Position numbers and translations under genes: made by a program. The notes beneath the pieces are model-generated. The model saw nothing but the letters and a program-made list of their open reading frames with translations, was not told where the DNA came from and made no database searches. Shown one piece after another: positions 33,475-42,300 of a DNA stretch of 54,624 bases. This DNA comes from Anaerolineaceae bacterium (lineage in GTDB: Bacteria > Chloroflexota > Anaerolineae > JAAYZQ01): positions 1 to 54,624 of the forward strand of contig JAAYZQ010000294.1 of the NCBI GenBank assembly GCA_012514775.1, written 5' to 3'. Within the stretch, counting starts at the first letter, position 1. Every line of letters starts with the position of its first letter.

Positions 33475-34359
33475 TCACAGGGTGGGCGGGGCAGCAACTC
33501 TGAGAGGGTCGGCCAGCAACACCTCGGTCTCGGCCGTCAGGGGAACATGCCCGCCGCCGCCCGGTCGATACCGCTCCAGGACCCAGCCGCTCAACAACCT
33601 GGCGCCCGAGTTGGGGAGCCAGGTGTGATAGATATAGTCGAGGGTGAGGGGCAGGTCATGCCAGGGACCGGTGTGCGTAAAGCACGCGTACGAGCCAGGG
33701 GGAAGTGTTTTGACCACCAGGCCGGGCGGATCGACCTGGCCGGCCGTCTCGACGCCGGCCAGGTAGAAATAGCCGGTCTCTGCCCAGCCGTCCGGATAAT
33801 AGCGCAGGCCGTAATACTCCGCGGCGCACGGCGGGGCGCCGGGCGCGGCCAACTCGCGGTCGAGGAGCGCCCAGAGCGCCTCGATGGGCCCGGGGTCGTC
33901 GCCGGGGATCAGGGCCATCAAGCCGGCCAGGCGTAGCGCCGGCCTGGCCTCCATCACCGGCGGGGTATAGGCCCCGCCCGCCACCCGCTCCAGGTGGGCC
34001 AGGGTCAGCCGCGGCATGAGCCGGAGCGGATCCAGGCGGCGCTCGCGGCGCCATTGGTTGGGCTGCTGGCCCAGGAACCGCTTGAAGGCGCGGGCAAAGG
34101 TCTCGGGGCTGTTGAACTGATAGTCGAGGGCCACGTCAATGGTCCTGCGCTCGGACCGGACCAGGTCACAGGCCGCCTCGGACAGGCGGCGGCGCATGAT
34201 ATAGTCGTAGGGCGAATGGTGGGTGGCCTGGTTAAAGGTCCGGCAGAAATGGTAAACAGAGTACGAGACGGCCGCGGCTACGGTCGCCACCGGCATCGGC
34301 TCGCGCAGATGTGTCTCGATGTGCTCGACGGCCTTGAGTATGGCGCTGAGATTGATCAT
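33475..34359 (-). CDS. AraC-family regulator with GyrI-like effector domain
   Basis: A 294-aa protein. Residues 1-105 hold the double helix-turn-helix of AraC (VATVAAAVSYSVYHFCRTFNQATHHSPYDYIM, then TIDVALDYQFNSPETFARAFKRFLGQQPNQWRR). Residues ~125-290 are a GyrI-like/multidrug-effector domain (VVKTLPPGSYACFTHTGPWHDLPLTLDYIYHTWLPNSG). The same design is seen in Rob/BmrR-type regulators. The ATG at 34359 is preceded by no strong RBS. It lies after another GyrI-like gene, on the same strand. Confidence 0.87.
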   Translation of the reverse strand: MINLSAILKAVEHIETHLREPMPVATVAAAVSYSVYHFCRTFNQATHHSPYDYIMRRRLSEAACDLVRSERRTIDVALDYQFNSPETFARAFKRFLGQQPNQWRRERRLDPLRLMPRLTLAHLERVAGGAYTPPVMEARPALRLAGLMALIPGDDPGPIEALWALLDRELAAPGAPPCAAEYYGLRYYPDGWAETGYFYLAGVETAGQVDPPGLVVKTLPPGSYACFTHTGPWHDLPLTLDYIYHTWLPNSGARLLSGWVLERYRPGGGGHVPLTAETEVLLADPLRVAAPPTL

Positions 34360-34387
34360 CGGCAAGGCACCCGGGGCGGAAAGCGGC

Positions 34388-34909
34388 CTATGGGCCGGGC
34401 TCACGGGGCCGGATGGGGACCAAGATCTCCAGCATCGACTCGGCGATCTGCTGCACGCCCTTGAACCGCTCGTCGTAACGCTCCACGACATAGTTGTACG
34501 GCACCTCGCAGCCCGAGCCGGGCAGCCAAGCGGCATAGATCGTCTGATTCCAGTCCGAGAGGATCTCGTCGCCGCGCAGAGAAAAGACCGCATAGGGCAC
34601 CGGCGGCAGAACCTTTACCACCAGCTCCACCGGCACGTCTTCCAGGCGGTCCACCTCCAGCCCGACAAAGACCTCGCGCTCGCCGGTCTCGGCCGTCTCC
34701 TCGTGCTCGATGTGTACCTCGTACATGACTGCCTCGGTGGTCATGTGCCGGATGCGCCGCGGATGGGCAGCCAGGTAGGCCATGAACCGCTGCCACAGCC
34801 GGCCGATCTCGTTCTCCTCGGTCCAGCCGCCGCTGAGAGCAAAGGGGTCTCCGAAAAAGTCGAGGCCCACCAGCAGCAGCGGTCCCCCGGCCACGATCGT
34901 CGGTTCCAT
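34388..34909 (-). CDS. GyrI-like/effector-binding domain protein
   Basis: A 173-aa stand-alone GyrI-like (AraC_E_bind) domain. The start MEPTIVAGGPLLLVGLDFFG follows AAGGAGTGTGCAC. The core includes VVKVLPPVPYAVFSLRGDEI and a terminal block with IYAAWLPGSGCEVPYNYVVERYDERF, matching the C-terminal domain of the next gene. These domains bind small molecules. It sits 28 nt before the AraC gene, so it may modulate that regulator. Confidence 0.85.
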   Translation of the reverse strand: MEPTIVAGGPLLLVGLDFFGDPFALSGGWTEENEIGRLWQRFMAYLAAHPRRIRHMTTEAVMYEVHIEHEETAETGEREVFVGLEVDRLEDVPVELVVKVLPPVPYAVFSLRGDEILSDWNQTIYAAWLPGSGCEVPYNYVVERYDERFKGVQQIAESMLEILVPIRPREPGP

Positions 34910-34974
34910 GTGCACACTCCTTAGGCAGCTCGGACCCCGGCCGAGCGGGCCGGGGTCCGCATCGTGGGCAGCGC

Positions 34975-35463
34975 TCAGCGCTCCCACTCCTCCAGGCCAA
35001 TTCCTTCCTCGGGCATCCATTCCGGCCAGCCGGCCAGCCAGGGTGGGATGTGGGCCCGTTCCACCCGGTCGCAAACCGGGAAATAGGCCTTCAGGTCCAC
35101 GATGGCCGTGCCGTCGTAGGCATCCAGATCGGCCACGCGGACCATGCCCCCTTCCTCGTCCACCTCCAGCAGCTTGCAGGTGGTGACCGCGATGGGGTTG
35201 GGCCGCGAGGGTGACCGAGTGGCAAAGATACCGGTCAGGTGCTCCTCGGCATAGGGTGGGTTACATTGCAAGCAGCTCCGGCTGGCCGCGTCGTCCAGGC
35301 GATCGGCCCACCACAGGACGATGACGTGGCTGAATCGGCCGAGCTCCTTGAGCGCCGGGCGAGCCGCCTCGTCGACGGCCAGGCGGACGGTGCCGTCCGT
35401 ACGGTGCACCCGGCCGATGGGGCGCACCTCGAAGGTAACCTTGCTATCATGGGTCGTAGACAT
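34975..35463 (-). CDS. trmO: tRNA (N6-threonylcarbamoyladenosine37-N6)-methyltransferase TrmO
   Basis: A 162-aa protein of the TsaA/TrmO family, which methylates t6A37 of tRNA-Thr using SAM in a beta-barrel fold. The family blocks are visible: FEVRPIGRVHRTDG, ELGRFSHVIVLWWADR, FATRSPSRPNPIAVTTCKLLEVD and LDAYDGTAIVDLKAYFPV. The ATG follows GGGAGGCACA. It carries an unusual SCLQCNPPYAEEH segment before the FATRSP motif. An extended -10 promoter lies at 35525-35533. Confidence 0.88.
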   Translation of the reverse strand: MSTTHDSKVTFEVRPIGRVHRTDGTVRLAVDEAARPALKELGRFSHVIVLWWADRLDDAASRSCLQCNPPYAEEHLTGIFATRSPSRPNPIAVTTCKLLEVDEEGGMVRVADLDAYDGTAIVDLKAYFPVCDRVERAHIPPWLAGWPEWMPEEGIGLEEWER

Positions 35464-35524
35464 TGTGCCTCCCTGTCTGTTTTCTATCCCCGGGGCCCCG
35501 GTGGGCGCTCCGCTGGACATGCCC

Positions 35525-35533
35525 ATCATAACA
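35525..35533 (-). promoter_or_regulatory. Extended -10 promoter candidate for trmO
   Basis: On the minus strand, TGTTATGAT: an extended -10 TG followed by TATGAT. No -35 of quality is present. The distance to the trmO ATG is about 62 nt. Confidence 0.4.
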
Positions 35534-35656
35534 GCAAGGCCGCCCTCTATCCCGACGATTCCTGCGCTGTTCCGCGCCGGGACGAGGCCAAACCGGCCCA
35601 CGAGCTGACGATTCTTGCGGGCGGGCCGGCGATGCGAACGCAAGGTAGAATCCCCG

Positions 35657-35836
35657 TCAGACTTTCGGCACCTCCAACCCTTTGCTCTGCATCTCCCGGA
35701 CGTAGGCCTTCCAGCCGGGGCAAAACTTGGTGTGCCAACGCCACAGGCGGGCCACGAAGGAGCGGGGAGCCTTTTCGGCCCTGGCGCGCATGGCGCAGGT
35801 GTGGCAGCCGCTTTCAATTACTACTGCCTGAGTCAT
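35657..35836 (-). CDS. Small protein with a CxxC motif (59 aa)
   Basis: A 59-aa basic protein starting MTQAVVIESGCHTCAMRARAEKA. The CHTC at residues 11-14 could bind metal or act in redox; a third Cys lies at FCPGWKAY. Rich in Arg, Lys and Trp, with no membrane segment. The ATG follows AAGGAGACCCCAA. A consensus promoter (TTGCCA-17-TATAAT) lies 71 nt upstream. I do not recognise a family. It heads the trmO/GyrI/AraC/LuxR group on the minus strand. Confidence 0.65.
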   Translation of the reverse strand: MTQAVVIESGCHTCAMRARAEKAPRSFVARLWRWHTKFCPGWKAYVREMQSKGLEVPKV

Positions 35837-35906
35837 TTGGGGTCTCCTTCCTGTGGGATTCCCAGGAGCTGGCGCAATGGCTCGCTCGACGAAACCCAGT
35901 AGCATC

Positions 35907-35935
35907 ATTATAATTGGATGTCCGCCGGTTGGCAA
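35907..35935 (-). promoter_or_regulatory. Consensus promoter upstream of the 59-aa gene
   Basis: On the minus strand TTGCCA (35930-35935), 17-nt spacer, TATAAT (35907-35912). Confidence 0.8.
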
Positions 35936-36161
35936 GTCCGGATTGTCTCAGATGGGAAAGCATATCCTTCTTGAGGGGTATCCACTCGGTCACGCCCCGT
36001 CCAGGCGCTCATCCAAGATCTGGTCCTGGGCGCCCACAGAGCCAGCGCCAGGGCACCGGGCTGGAACAAGGCCCCGCGCCCGCGCGGACCTGGATCGGGA
36101 GGTCGACGTATTCGATGGGCTGCTTAACCACTCTTAACCGTAATAGTAACATAATCCATAC

Positions 36162-36189
36162 TTGACTTTCGCTCCTCAGCGTTTATAAT
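36162..36189 (+). promoter_or_regulatory. Promoter reading into the hairpin cassette
   Basis: TTGACT (36162-36167), 16-nt spacer, TATAAT (36184-36189). Transcription should begin near 36196, immediately at the first direct repeat and the closing stem of the structured element. Confidence 0.8.
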
Positions 36190-36190
36190 T

Positions 36191-36211
36191 GTACTCGAAA
36201 GGTAACTGCTC
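36191..36211 (+). repeat. Direct repeat, left copy (right copy at 36364-36384)
   Basis: CTCGAAAGGTAACTGCTC at 36194-36211 recurs as CTCGAAAGTACAACTGCTC at 36366-36384, differing by a short indel. The two copies bracket the hairpin cassette, as would a mobile element's target duplication or a repeat-mediated expansion. Confidence 0.55.
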
Positions 36212-36384
36212 AGGCATCCGCTGCGCCGCCGGTTAAAACCGGCGTCTGAGACCAGAAACGCGTTAAAACGCGTTCGAGGTCAGTGCGGTGTGAACCCGTT
36301 TCAACGGGTTTTCGGTATCAGCCAGGCGTTTCAACGCCTGGCAGGCAGGGCGGTTGAGCAGTAACCTCGAAAGTACAACTGCTC
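36191..36384 (+). ncRNA. Structured RNA candidate: four hairpins with constant loops inside a closing stem
   Basis: Four hairpins in a row: CGCCGG around TTAAAA (36227-36244), AACGCG around TTAAAA (36257-36274), AACCCG around TTTCAA (36293-36310), and GCCAGGCG around TTTCAA (36321-36342). The stems differ in sequence but each pairs perfectly, while the loops are of just two kinds. A closing stem GGTAACTGCTCA (36201-36212) pairs with TGAGCAGTAACC (36355-36366), 11 of 12. The promoter at 36162 starts at its edge. The transcript could be the 5' leader of the secreted-protein gene or a free RNA. The rest of the leader, 36385-36584, shows nothing else I can name. Upstream, 35937-36161 contains no recognisable feature. 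Confidence 0.6.
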
Positions 36385-36584
36385 CCCGCTTCTCGTCACA
36401 AAGTGGCCGCGGACTGCAGTGCTAACTGGGTAGTTGTGTGCGTGCGCCCAGCCATGCCGGAACCCCATAAACTGCGCACAGGGGTGTGTGATGGTGAATC
36501 GGTCTCCGGATTATCGACTATCGGGATTAGCGCGCTCCCAGAAGTCTCTCTGAGCGGTACCTCTCGAGGAGGAGGATCATATTA

Positions 36585-38087
36585 ATGAGACCTTTGTATG
36601 GCTTGCGTCCCTGGTCCACTGCAACAGCGGTCATTTTGCTCCTCAGCGTCATTGCCATCAGCAGTGCTCCGGCTTTTGCGCAAAGTGGCAACGTGACGTC
36701 GTCAGTAATTCCTTCGAACACCATGCCAGACGTTGGTGAGCAGATCACAGCCACCATCAGCATCGATGTCGCCGGAGTCGATCCACCCGACAACGCACTG
36801 GGAAGCTTTACCGCTACTTTGGATTGGAATCCAACCGTGCTGGAATACGACGGTAATTCTGGCATCCTGGCTGGATTCAGCGGTATAATTAATGACACCC
36901 AGGTTTCGTCCGGGCATCTTGTCTTCAATGGGGTCAAGGTGACGGGGTCCACGGGTTCTTTCGCCGTGCTCGAGGTCACCTTTGACGTGGTTGGATCGGG
37001 CAGCAGTGAGCTGAACCTGGAGTTCTCGGCCATGTCCTCCGCCTACACCTTCAAGAACCTGCTCCCACTCCTCACCGTATACGATGGTAGCGTGCAAGTG
37101 GGTCCCTCGCAAAACTACTCCCTCAGCATCGCAGTGCAGCCCCCAGAGGGCGGCATCACCGATCCTGAAGCCGGGGTACACTCCTACGCGGAGGGCACCG
37201 TTGTGAACGTTACCGTTGTGCCCAACGCGAGCTACGAGTTTGACCACTGGGATGGTGCATGTACCGGTAGTGGGGCTTGTCAGGTGACCATGGACGCCGA
37301 CAAGGCCGTCACAGCAGTCCTGACGGAACTCCCACTGACCTGCTATGCTCTCACTTTGAGCCACACAGGGCATGGCAGTGACCCCGTTGCAGCACCAACC
37401 AACTCCCCGGGTTGCCCCGCTGGCCGGTACGTCGAAGGCGAGACGATCGCCCTGAGCGGCGCCATCCCCGATCCCGGATGGCGTATCGGCGGCTGGATCG
37501 GGACATCTGCCGATGGCTCTACGGCCGACACCAACTCCCTCATCATACCTGCCAGCGCCCACACCGTCGGCGTCATCTACAAGCGCTCCATCTATCTTCC
37601 TATCTGCCTCCGTGAACCGACAGCCAGCGAGCGCGATCTGGGGGAGGCCATCATCCAGGAAGATACAAGTCAGGAAGATGCAAGGTTCAAGACTCCAGCG
37701 CCAAGCTCTGAGGTGGCAGCAGCCGGCGGTTCTGCCCCGACCCCGGCGCCGACGACGACTGAAGAAGACGAGGGCGTGCTCGTAGAGCCTCCCATCGCCT
37801 CGGTAGCCTCGGCTACCCCGCCCGCAGTACCCGCAGTAGCAGACAGCCATTCCCATTCCCCCGGGTCTTGGCAGCAGACGCCCGAAGAACAGACCCTGAT
37901 GCCGGGAACTGGGCAATCTGGAAGAAGCGACTTTTCTCCTGTCAGCCGTCGCATCCCAATCATTGGCGCCTTTGGAGATCTCGAGCCAGTCTCATGGGGC
38001 CTGGGACTGGTCTGCCTGACCGTCCCATTGGCTGCATTGGTCCTGTCAACGCTGCTCCTCATCAGGCACAAATCCGTCGGTGGGTAG
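36585..38087 (+). CDS. Secreted, membrane-anchored protein with cohesin-like and InlB B-repeat-like domains
   Basis: A 500-aa exported protein. The start ATG has AGGAGGAGGATC upstream. A signal peptide ends near residue 32 (SSAPAFA|Q). Residues about 40-172 look like a cohesin-type domain (VIPSNTMPDVGEQITATISI, GSFTATLDWNPTVLEYDG). From ~178 come two divergent InlB B-repeat-like units (YSLSIAVQPPEGGITDPEAGVHSYAEGT, then a second ending TVGVIYKR). A Pro/Thr/Ala linker with TPAPTTTEED follows, then a C-terminal membrane helix near residues 472-494 with a short basic tail. It probably stands on the cell surface; its ligand is unknown. Confidence 0.78.
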   Translation: MRPLYGLRPWSTATAVILLLSVIAISSAPAFAQSGNVTSSVIPSNTMPDVGEQITATISIDVAGVDPPDNALGSFTATLDWNPTVLEYDGNSGILAGFSGIINDTQVSSGHLVFNGVKVTGSTGSFAVLEVTFDVVGSGSSELNLEFSAMSSAYTFKNLLPLLTVYDGSVQVGPSQNYSLSIAVQPPEGGITDPEAGVHSYAEGTVVNVTVVPNASYEFDHWDGACTGSGACQVTMDADKAVTAVLTELPLTCYALTLSHTGHGSDPVAAPTNSPGCPAGRYVEGETIALSGAIPDPGWRIGGWIGTSADGSTADTNSLIIPASAHTVGVIYKRSIYLPICLREPTASERDLGEAIIQEDTSQEDARFKTPAPSSEVAAAGGSAPTPAPTTTEEDEGVLVEPPIASVASATPPAVPAVADSHSHSPGSWQQTPEEQTLMPGTGQSGRSDFSPVSRRIPIIGAFGDLEPVSWGLGLVCLTVPLAALVLSTLLLIRHKSVGG

Positions 38088-38368
38088 CAACCCACCGTGC
38101 GCCGTGTGGCTTTGACCCTCCGAGGTTATCGCTGCGCGCGAATCGGACGTACACGGCCGCCCGAGCCAGCCTCTGGACCGTCCTCAACTAGGGAGATGGA
38201 GCCCGGACCGGTGGTTGCGGATCCAGGCCTGGTCCCACGCCCGGGCGCTTGCCCGACCCCCTCGCCATCCCTCGTGCGCATCCAGAAAACGAACACTCCC
38301 GAGAGTTTGGTTGTTTACTGTATGGAAGCGGATCCGAGCTGAACCATCCAAGGAGAACAAAACGAACG

Positions 38369-39295
38369 ATGAAGCTGACGATGCGGCCCTATCAAACCGA
38401 GGATGACTACTGGCGCATCCGGGCCTTTTTGCGCGAGGTGATGCTCCTCAACGGGATACGCGAGAAGAGCTGGCCCGTCGCCCGGCTCGACTACTGGCGC
38501 TGGCACGTGGCCCTCAATTGCGAGGGGTGGGAGTCCATCGCCGAGGTCGTGTTCCTGTGGGAGACGGCCGATGGCCGGCTCGCGGCGGTGCTGAACCCGG
38601 AAGGGGCAGGCGAGGCGCACCTGCAGGTGCACCCCGGGCTGCGCACACCCGAGCTGGAGGAGGAGATGCTTGCTACGGCCGAGGCACACCTGGCCGCCCA
38701 ACGGGACGGTCGGCGCGTGCTGGTGGTCTGGACGGATGACCAGCACGAGCAGCGCCTGGACCTCCTGAGGCGCCGCGGCTATAACAACGGAAAGTGGGTC
38801 GAGAGCCAGTGGCGGCGAGACCTGGACGCGCCCATCTCCGACGCGCCCATCCCCCCTGGCTACACCGTGCGCTCGTTGGGCGAGGTGGACGAGCTGCCGG
38901 CCCGCAGCTGGGCCTCGTGGCGGGGCTTTCATCTCGACGAGCCAGACGAGGACTATCAGGGTTGGGAGTGGTACCTCAACATCCAGCGCTGCCCCCTCTA
39001 CCGCCGCGACCTGGACATCGTGGCCGTGGCGCCGGGCGGCGAGATCGCTTCCTTTTGCACGCTGTGGTACGACGACGTAACGCGCAGCGCCATGGTCGAG
39101 CCGGTGGCTACCGTGCCCGAGCACCGGCGGCTCGGCCTGGCCCGGGCCACCATCGGCGAAGGGCTGCGCCGCGCGCAGCGGCTGGGGGCCGTGCGGGCCT
39201 TTGTCGGAGGTTACGAGCCAGGGCCCAACGCCCTGTATGCATCCATTATGTCCACAGAGCACGACCGATCCGAGCAGTGGGTCAAGGAATGGTGA
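38369..39295 (+). CDS. GNAT-family acetyltransferase with two domains
   Basis: A 308-aa protein. Residues 1-155 are a degenerate N-terminal GNAT module (MKLTMRPYQTEDDYWRIRAFLREV); residues 165-308 are a second one with a good acetyl-CoA loop region, MVEPVATVPEHRRLGLARATIGEGLRRA near 250. The acceptor is unknown. The ATG at 38369 has AAGGAGAACAAAA upstream. The 281-nt gap before it (38088-38368) holds no clear promoter, terminator or gene. Confidence 0.82.
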   Translation: MKLTMRPYQTEDDYWRIRAFLREVMLLNGIREKSWPVARLDYWRWHVALNCEGWESIAEVVFLWETADGRLAAVLNPEGAGEAHLQVHPGLRTPELEEEMLATAEAHLAAQRDGRRVLVVWTDDQHEQRLDLLRRRGYNNGKWVESQWRRDLDAPISDAPIPPGYTVRSLGEVDELPARSWASWRGFHLDEPDEDYQGWEWYLNIQRCPLYRRDLDIVAVAPGGEIASFCTLWYDDVTRSAMVEPVATVPEHRRLGLARATIGEGLRRAQRLGAVRAFVGGYEPGPNALYASIMSTEHDRSEQWVKEW

Positions 39296-39314
39296 CCCAG
39301 GATCATCCCGATTG

Positions 39315-42300
39315 TCAGTACCCCCGCATCAGTGCCAAGTACGCCCGTGAGGGTATTCTGACCTCTCGCACGCCCAAGTTGTTGCTCTCGTCGTTCTCCT
39401 GGATGAGATTCGCCGGATCCAGTTGGACGTGCAGCGTGTAGTCACCGGGCGGCAGGGGCAGTACCAACGTCTCCGCGCCGCCTGCGGGCAGCCTATCCAG
39501 CGTGCCGCTGTACAGCAACGAGCCGCCGCTGCCTCCCTCGCACACCGTGACCAGCACGCCGGTCGCCGCCACAAAGCCGGTGTTGTGAGCCGTGATGAGA
39601 ACCGGCCCAGCTCCCGCGATATCGGCGGCTCCCAGGACCAGATCGGGGGCCACGTTGAGGGCGCTGAAGCCGGCATTGTTCGTCTCGTCCGCTTCCACCA
39701 CCGCCTGTCCCGCATCGACCACGACCCAGGCCGTGTGCGTACCCGTCAGCAACGAGGCCGGGTCCGCGAGGGCCAGCGGAAGGGTCGCGCTCTCTCCGGG
39801 CGGCAGGGGGGCCGGCACCATCCCCTCGGCGAGGGCGGCGCAGGCCAGGGGATCACCGGCCCGCAGGGAGACGACAAAGGGCACGAGCACGGGGCTGACG
39901 CCCACGTTGCGCACGCCGGCGGTGACGGTGATGGCGTCGCCGCTCCAATCGGTGCGCGTCCAGGCCACCTCCAGGTCGGGCAGAACAGAAGGCAGCGAGG
40001 TCCGGTTGTTGTCCTCGTCGCGTTCGGCGATGGCGCCGGCAGGATCGATCATGGCATGGAGGGCGTGCGACGTGGGGGCGGAGGGCACGCTCCATGGTAC
40101 GCTCACCGTGGCCGCTGTGCCGGCGCGGAAGGGCGAGGGAATCGCTTGCGCTTCGCCGATCTGCACGCCTCCGGCGGCCGGGTCGCCGTCGTAGAACGCG
40201 ACCACGGCCCCCGTCACTGCCAGGTCACCACTGTTGTGAGCGGTGGCGGTCAACACGGCCGCGGTGCCGGGCATGGGGTTGGCCGGCGAGACGGCCAGGC
40301 CGGTCAGCGTCAGATCGTAACCCAGGGTATGTCGATGTTCGGCGGGGCGCACCGCGCCCAAGATAGGATAGACGATGGGCGGCGCGGATAACGCCTGGGC
40401 GGCCCCAGCCGTATGGGTGGCGGCAGTCACCTCACGCCCGGTCAAGACCAGGCGCAGGGTGTCGCTGCCATCGAGCACGGCGTCATTGTCCGTAGCCATC
40501 TGTGCGTCGTGGGTGAGGAGGAGCGGATTGCTCCACAGCGCGGCGCTCCGGTCGTGGACAGCGTACCACACGTTTACGCCGGCCTCGGAGCGCGCCAGCC
40601 ACAGCACTACCAGGTTGTCCCGGGCATCCACCAGGAGCTTTGCCTCGATGGCGCTCGCTTCGATGGCTACGGCCGGCGCAGACCACGCACCGTCGTCGTA
40701 GCTGGCAATGTAGAGCCGATCAATGACATCATCCGGGTCGGCGCCCTGAGGCACGCGCCCCTTCACCCAAACAAGGTGGGCCTGGCCGCCAGCGCCGTAG
40801 GCGATGCGCGGCGAGAAATCGGCCAGGCCGTCGCCTACACCTGCCGGGGGTTGCGCCTCGCCCCAGGTCGAACCGTTCCAGGCGGCGTAATAGATGGCAG
40901 GGTCGGCGATGCTATCGACACGACCGTCGGCATCGTGGCTCCACACCGCCAGGGCTTTGCCGTCGCCGAGGGCCAGTTGCGGGGCCTCGTCGCTGACGAC
41001 GCCGCCGACGGCCAGGGAGGGGCCGCTCCAGGACCCTCCGTCCCAGGACGCATAATAGAGATCGTCCCCCAGGGTCTCTTGCTCCTCGTCCGGATAGAGG
41101 GGGAAGGAGCCATCAGCGTCCTTGAGCCAGGCAGCCATCACGCTGCCATTGCCAGCCGCGGCTATCTTTGGGCGAAGGTCCATCCGCCCATCGTCGGTGA
41201 GACGCACCGGCACACTCCAGGCGACACCACCCCAGACGGACGCGACGATCTCCATGCGGGACAGAACGTCGTGGGGGTCGGCGGGCAGGGTGCCGTCCGC
41301 CAGTTGCACCCACGCGGCCACGGCCCTCCCGGCGCCGTCGTAGGCCACGGCGGGGTAGGCATCCAGGAAGGCGTTGTCGGCCGGTCCGGCCGTGGCACCC
41401 CAGGCAGCGCCATCCCAGCGCGAAGCGCGAATCTCCAGGCTATCGCCGGCCTCGTCTACCCAGAGCAGCATCATGGAGCCATCCTCGGTGAGGGCGAGGG
41501 CCGGGTCGGCGTAGGGATAGTCCATTGCCAGGGGTCCGGCGCCGTCGAGCGGCTGGCTGCTATCGCGCGCTCGCAGTTGCCAGGGCCCGCTGTGGGGCTC
41601 CAGCGCGTCGGCCATCGCCTGTCCGCCAGGGCCGGCGACCACGTACTCGTATTCCGCCTCGTAGCCCTTTTCCCACACCAGGAATTGCGCTTTGCCCCAG
41701 GCATGGAGGCGAATGGTCAGGCTGCGCAGCAGGTCGGGATCGGGCGGCAGGTTGAACTCGCCGCGCGGCTGGCCGCCGACGCCGCCCTCGACGTAGGCGA
41801 TGTGTTCCCAGCCCGCGGACAGAGTGCCCTCGACGGTGGCATCCAGCCCCAGGACCAGGGGGCTCCACGCCAGCTCGCCGCCGGCCTGCTCGTAGACACC
41901 CAGCGTAGCGTCGGCCCCGGCGCCGATCTTGGCCTGGGCATAGAGGAAAGGCAACCAGGGAGTGAGGGGGACGCGGGGTGTGTTGATGTCGCCCTCGCCG
42001 CGCAGGCTGCCCCCCAGTTTGATCAGCCGCACTTGCTCGTCGGCGCGCACCGAACCGGCGGCCCGCACCTTGGTCTTGACCGCGGCCGTTCCCTTGACCT
42101 CACCCTCAAATTCGCCAATGCCTTCGACGGTGCCGGCCCCATCGGAGCGGAATTCGGCGCTGAGCGACCAGGCGTCGATCTTGGGTCCGTACTCTTTTTT
42201 GAGTACGTTCACCTTGTCGGCCGGGACGTCATAGTAGCCTTCCAACCGCTCGTCGAGCCACTCGAATTGGCTCTTGTAGACGGCAACCTTGTCGTATGCG

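Noticed and set aside
37908..37922. LMPGTG in the secreted protein as a sortase signal
   Set aside because: It lies about 30 residues before the membrane helix with a charged stretch between, unlike a true LPXTG signal, and no sortase is seen nearby.
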